DNA from: an uncultured Bacillaceae bacterium | Lineage (GTDB): Bacteria > Bacillota > Bacilli > Bacillales > Caldibacillaceae | Assembly: GCA_937934645.1 (NCBI GenBank) | Contig: CALGYZ010000067.1 | Span: 1-8,706, forward strand | Direction: 5' to 3' | Length of the DNA: 8,706 bases | Shown here: one piece after another, positions 7,282-8,706 of the stretch | Layout of the letters: every line of letters starts with the position of its first letter | How positions within the stretch are numbered: the stretch's first letter is position 1 | Translations under genes and position numbers: made by a program | The notes under the pieces: generated by a model | Databases searched by the model: none | Seen by the model: the letters and a program-made list of their open reading frames with translations, nothing else | Told to the model about the DNA's origin: nothing

Positions 7282-8289
7282 ATGAAAAAAACGATTTATA
7301 TTTTCAACCATGGTGTTTTAAAGCGAAAAGATAACAGCCTTTATTTTGAATCGGATGAGAAAAGAAAATATATACCGGTGGAAAACACGAATGATATCTA
7401 TATTTTTGGCGAGGTGGATGTAACCAAAAAGTTTTTAGAGTTCGTATCCAAAAAGAAAATCTGCCTTCATTATTTCAATCATTATGGTTATTATGTAGGG
7501 ACGTATTATCCCCGTGAACATTTAAACAGCGGCCATGTCACGATCAAACAAGCGGAACATTATTTAGATACAAGCAAAAGAGCCCATATCGCCAGTCAAA
7601 TTGTAAAGGGTTCCATTGGTCAAATGATGCGTGTATTAAAATATTACCGGAACCGGTCGGAAAATAAAGAAATCATTCACACGAACCTGCAGAAATTATC
7701 CATAATTTTACAGGAAGTAGAAAATATTGATTGGACTCAAATCAGTGAGTTGATGGCCAGGGAAGGACATGCCCGTGAAGCATACTATCAATCGTTTGAT
7801 TCAATCATTAATGACCCCGATTTTGTTTTTGAGAAGAGATCAAAACGTCCTCCATTAAATCCATTGAATGCGTTAATCAGTTTTGGAAACAGTGTCTGTT
7901 ATACTACGGTTTTGTCAGAAATTTATAAAACATATCTGGACCCCCGAATCGGCTTTTTGCATACATCAAACTTTCGTCGATTTACATTAAATTTGGATAT
8001 TGCGGAAATCTTCAAACCTGTTTTAGTAGACCGCCTCATATTTTCCTTAATTAATCGGAAAATGTTATCAAAAAAACATTTTATCAAAGAAATGAACGGT
8101 ATTTTATTAAATGAGGATGGAAGAAAAATATTCATTAAAGAATTTGAGAAAAGATTAAGAACGACCGTCAATCATCGACATTTAGGCCGGACCGTTTCAA
8201 ACAGGAGACTGATCAGACTTGAACTCTATAAACTTCAAAAGCATATATTAGGAGAAAAACAATATGAGCCTTACCAGTCGTTATGGTAG
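7282..8289 (+). CDS. cas1: Cas1, CRISPR spacer integrase
   Basis: The product is the integrase that, with Cas2, inserts new spacers at the leader end of the array. I chose ATG 7282, giving 335 residues starting MKKTIYIF. GGAGG (7270-7274) lies 7 bases before it but only 1 base before the alternative ATG 7276; a TTG at 7261 lies upstream of that site. In this numbering the metal-binding set is E161 in AREGHAREAYY, H227 in GFLHTSN, and D239 and E242 in DIAEIFKP. NALISFGN also fits the family. Cas4 ends at 7279, so the genes nearly abut. The protein ends in a short YEPYQSLW tail. All catalytic residues are present, so it should be active. Confidence 0.97.
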   Translation: MKKTIYIFNHGVLKRKDNSLYFESDEKRKYIPVENTNDIYIFGEVDVTKKFLEFVSKKKICLHYFNHYGYYVGTYYPREHLNSGHVTIKQAEHYLDTSKRAHIASQIVKGSIGQMMRVLKYYRNRSENKEIIHTNLQKLSIILQEVENIDWTQISELMAREGHAREAYYQSFDSIINDPDFVFEKRSKRPPLNPLNALISFGNSVCYTTVLSEIYKTYLDPRIGFLHTSNFRRFTLNLDIAEIFKPVLVDRLIFSLINRKMLSKKHFIKEMNGILLNEDGRKIFIKEFEKRLRTTVNHRHLGRTVSNRRLIRLELYKLQKHILGEKQYEPYQSLW

Positions 8290-8398
8290 CGCGTACACGT
8301 TATTGATTCCGGCCGCCGGGAAATATTTATCGAATCATTTAGCTAATAGACAATTGGAAAAGGCAGTGAGGATTCATGTTTATTATTTTAGTTTATGA
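8264..8398 (+). CDS. Questionable 44-codon ORF across the cas1-cas2 gap
   Basis: An open frame of 44 codons begins inside the end of cas1 with TAGGAG (8249-8254) 9 bases before its ATG, crosses the gap and ends 23 bases into cas2. Its product (MSLTSRYGSAYTLL...) resembles nothing I recognise, has no clear membrane segment and may be chance. Its only support is the ribosome binding site and that it fills the one sizeable gap in the operon. Translating it could bring ribosomes to the weakly started cas2, but that is speculation. Confidence 0.15.
   Translation: MSLTSRYGSAYTLLIPAAGKYLSNHLANRQLEKAVRIHVYYFSL
8307..8321 (+). other. Small GC-rich hairpin between cas1 and cas2
   Basis: TTCCGG (8307-8312) can pair with CCGGGA (8316-8321), giving six pairs including one G-T, around a 3-base loop. 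It stands out in AT-rich surroundings. No T-run follows, so it is not a terminator. It might stabilise or process the mRNA between cas1 and cas2, or be chance. Confidence 0.25.
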
Positions 8399-8639
8399 TT
8401 TTAATGTGAAAAGAGTGGGAAAAGCCTTGAAAATTTGCAGGAAGTACTTGCATTGGGTTCAAAATTCGGTGTTTGAAGGTGAAATTACAAAAGCGAATTT
8501 GGTTAAATTAAAAAGCGAATTAAAAAATATTATGGATGAAGAAGAAGATTCCGTTATTATATATATTTTTCGTTCGCGACTATATACATCAAGGGAAGAG
8601 ATCGGACTGAAAAAAGGAGGTGAGGAGTTTATTCTTTAG
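8376..8639 (+). CDS. cas2: Cas2, adaptation protein
   Basis: The product is an 87-residue protein that forms the dimer bridging two Cas1 dimers in the spacer integration complex. The ferredoxin-like fold is recognisable from LVYDFNVKRVGKALK near the N-terminus (with the conserved D8), HWVQNSVFEGEIT at 26-38 and the SVIIYIF strand at 59-65. The length is normal for type I-B. It is the only operon gene set well apart from its neighbour, 86 bases after cas1, and its ribosome binding site (GTGAGG at 8366-8371, 4 bases before the ATG) is weak, so expression may be lower than that of the other genes. A perfect AAGGAGGTGA (8613-8622) lies in its tail, without a usable start after it. Confidence 0.95.
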   Translation: MFIILVYDFNVKRVGKALKICRKYLHWVQNSVFEGEITKANLVKLKSELKNIMDEEEDSVIIYIFRSRLYTSREEIGLKKGGEEFIL

Positions 8640-8660
8640 GGAAATGGGAGGAATTGGCAA

Positions 8661-8687
8661 ATGTCGTCGACCTCCAATAGCGCATAA
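8661..8687 (+). CDS. Possible 8-codon mini-ORF after cas2
   Basis: GGGAGG (8646-8651) lies 9 bases before an ATG that opens MSSTSNSA and stops at TAA 8685-8687. The coding part is the first arm and loop of the terminal inverted repeat. It could be a leader peptide or chance. The short length and the position inside a likely structural or leader element make chance more probable. Confidence 0.15.
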   Translation: MSSTSNSA

Positions 8688-8706
8688 ACCCCGGGAGGTC
8701 GACGAC
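8663..8706 (+). repeat. Perfect 13-bp inverted repeat after cas2, possible start of a second CRISPR leader
   Basis: GTCGTCGACCTCC (8663-8675) and GGAGGTCGACGAC (8694-8706) are exact reverse complements around an 18-base loop. Each arm contains the palindrome GTCGAC. The element is far more GC-rich than its surroundings and begins 24 bases after the cas2 stop, where many I-B loci carry the leader of an array. The window ends at the last base of the arm, so the hairpin may be longer and what follows is unseen. It could instead be a terminator stem, but its T-run, if any, would lie outside. Confidence 0.7.

Noticed and set aside
1..8706. Search for insertion sequences, tRNA or toxin-antitoxin genes
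   Set aside because: No transposase, terminal repeats with target duplications, cloverleaf or small gene pairs were seen; coding space is fully used by cas genes.

Overview
The window holds a nearly complete type I-B CRISPR-Cas locus: the end of a CRISPR array, then a seven-gene operon cas8b-cas7-cas5-cas3-cas4-cas1-cas2, all on the + strand. The AT-rich sequence, strong AAAGGAGG-type ribosome binding sites, tightly overlapping genes, a TTTACT-17-TATAAT promoter and a repeat ending in ATTGAAAC all suggest a low-GC Firmicute, plausibly a member of the Bacillaceae. No marker gene is present to settle genus or species.

Layout. Positions 1-382 carry six 30-base repeats and five complete spacers of 35-38 bases. 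The sixth repeat (353-382) is degenerate, so it is the leader-distal end; the leader and the newest spacers lie to the left, outside the window. A rho-independent terminator (483-516) ends the array transcript. A sigma-A-like promoter (574-602) then starts the cas operon, with an untranslated leader of about 200 bases that can fold into a long imperfect hairpin (674-740). The operon (807-8639) encodes the effector proteins first (Cas8b, Cas7, Cas5), then the target-degrading Cas3, then the adaptation proteins (Cas4, Cas1, Cas2). Six of the seven genes overlap or are separated by fewer than ten bases. The exception is the 86-base gap before cas2. The last 44 bases form a perfect 13-bp GC-rich inverted repeat right after cas2, possibly the start of a second array's leader.

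How it works together. Known biology of the families says that Cas6 cuts the array transcript in each repeat, leaving the ATTGAAAC handle. Cas8b, Cas7 and Cas5 assemble on the crRNA to form Cascade, and Cas8b recognises the PAM. Cascade recruits Cas3 to unwind and degrade target DNA. Cas1, Cas2 and Cas4 acquire new spacers. Cas6 is not in this window, and neither is a separate small-subunit gene. An internal ATG in cas8b (2379) could provide the small subunit (Cas11b), as is known for other I-B systems.

I see no undescribed system. The points most worth a second look are the terminal hairpin, the structured operon leader, the candidate internal Cas11b start and the missing cas6.
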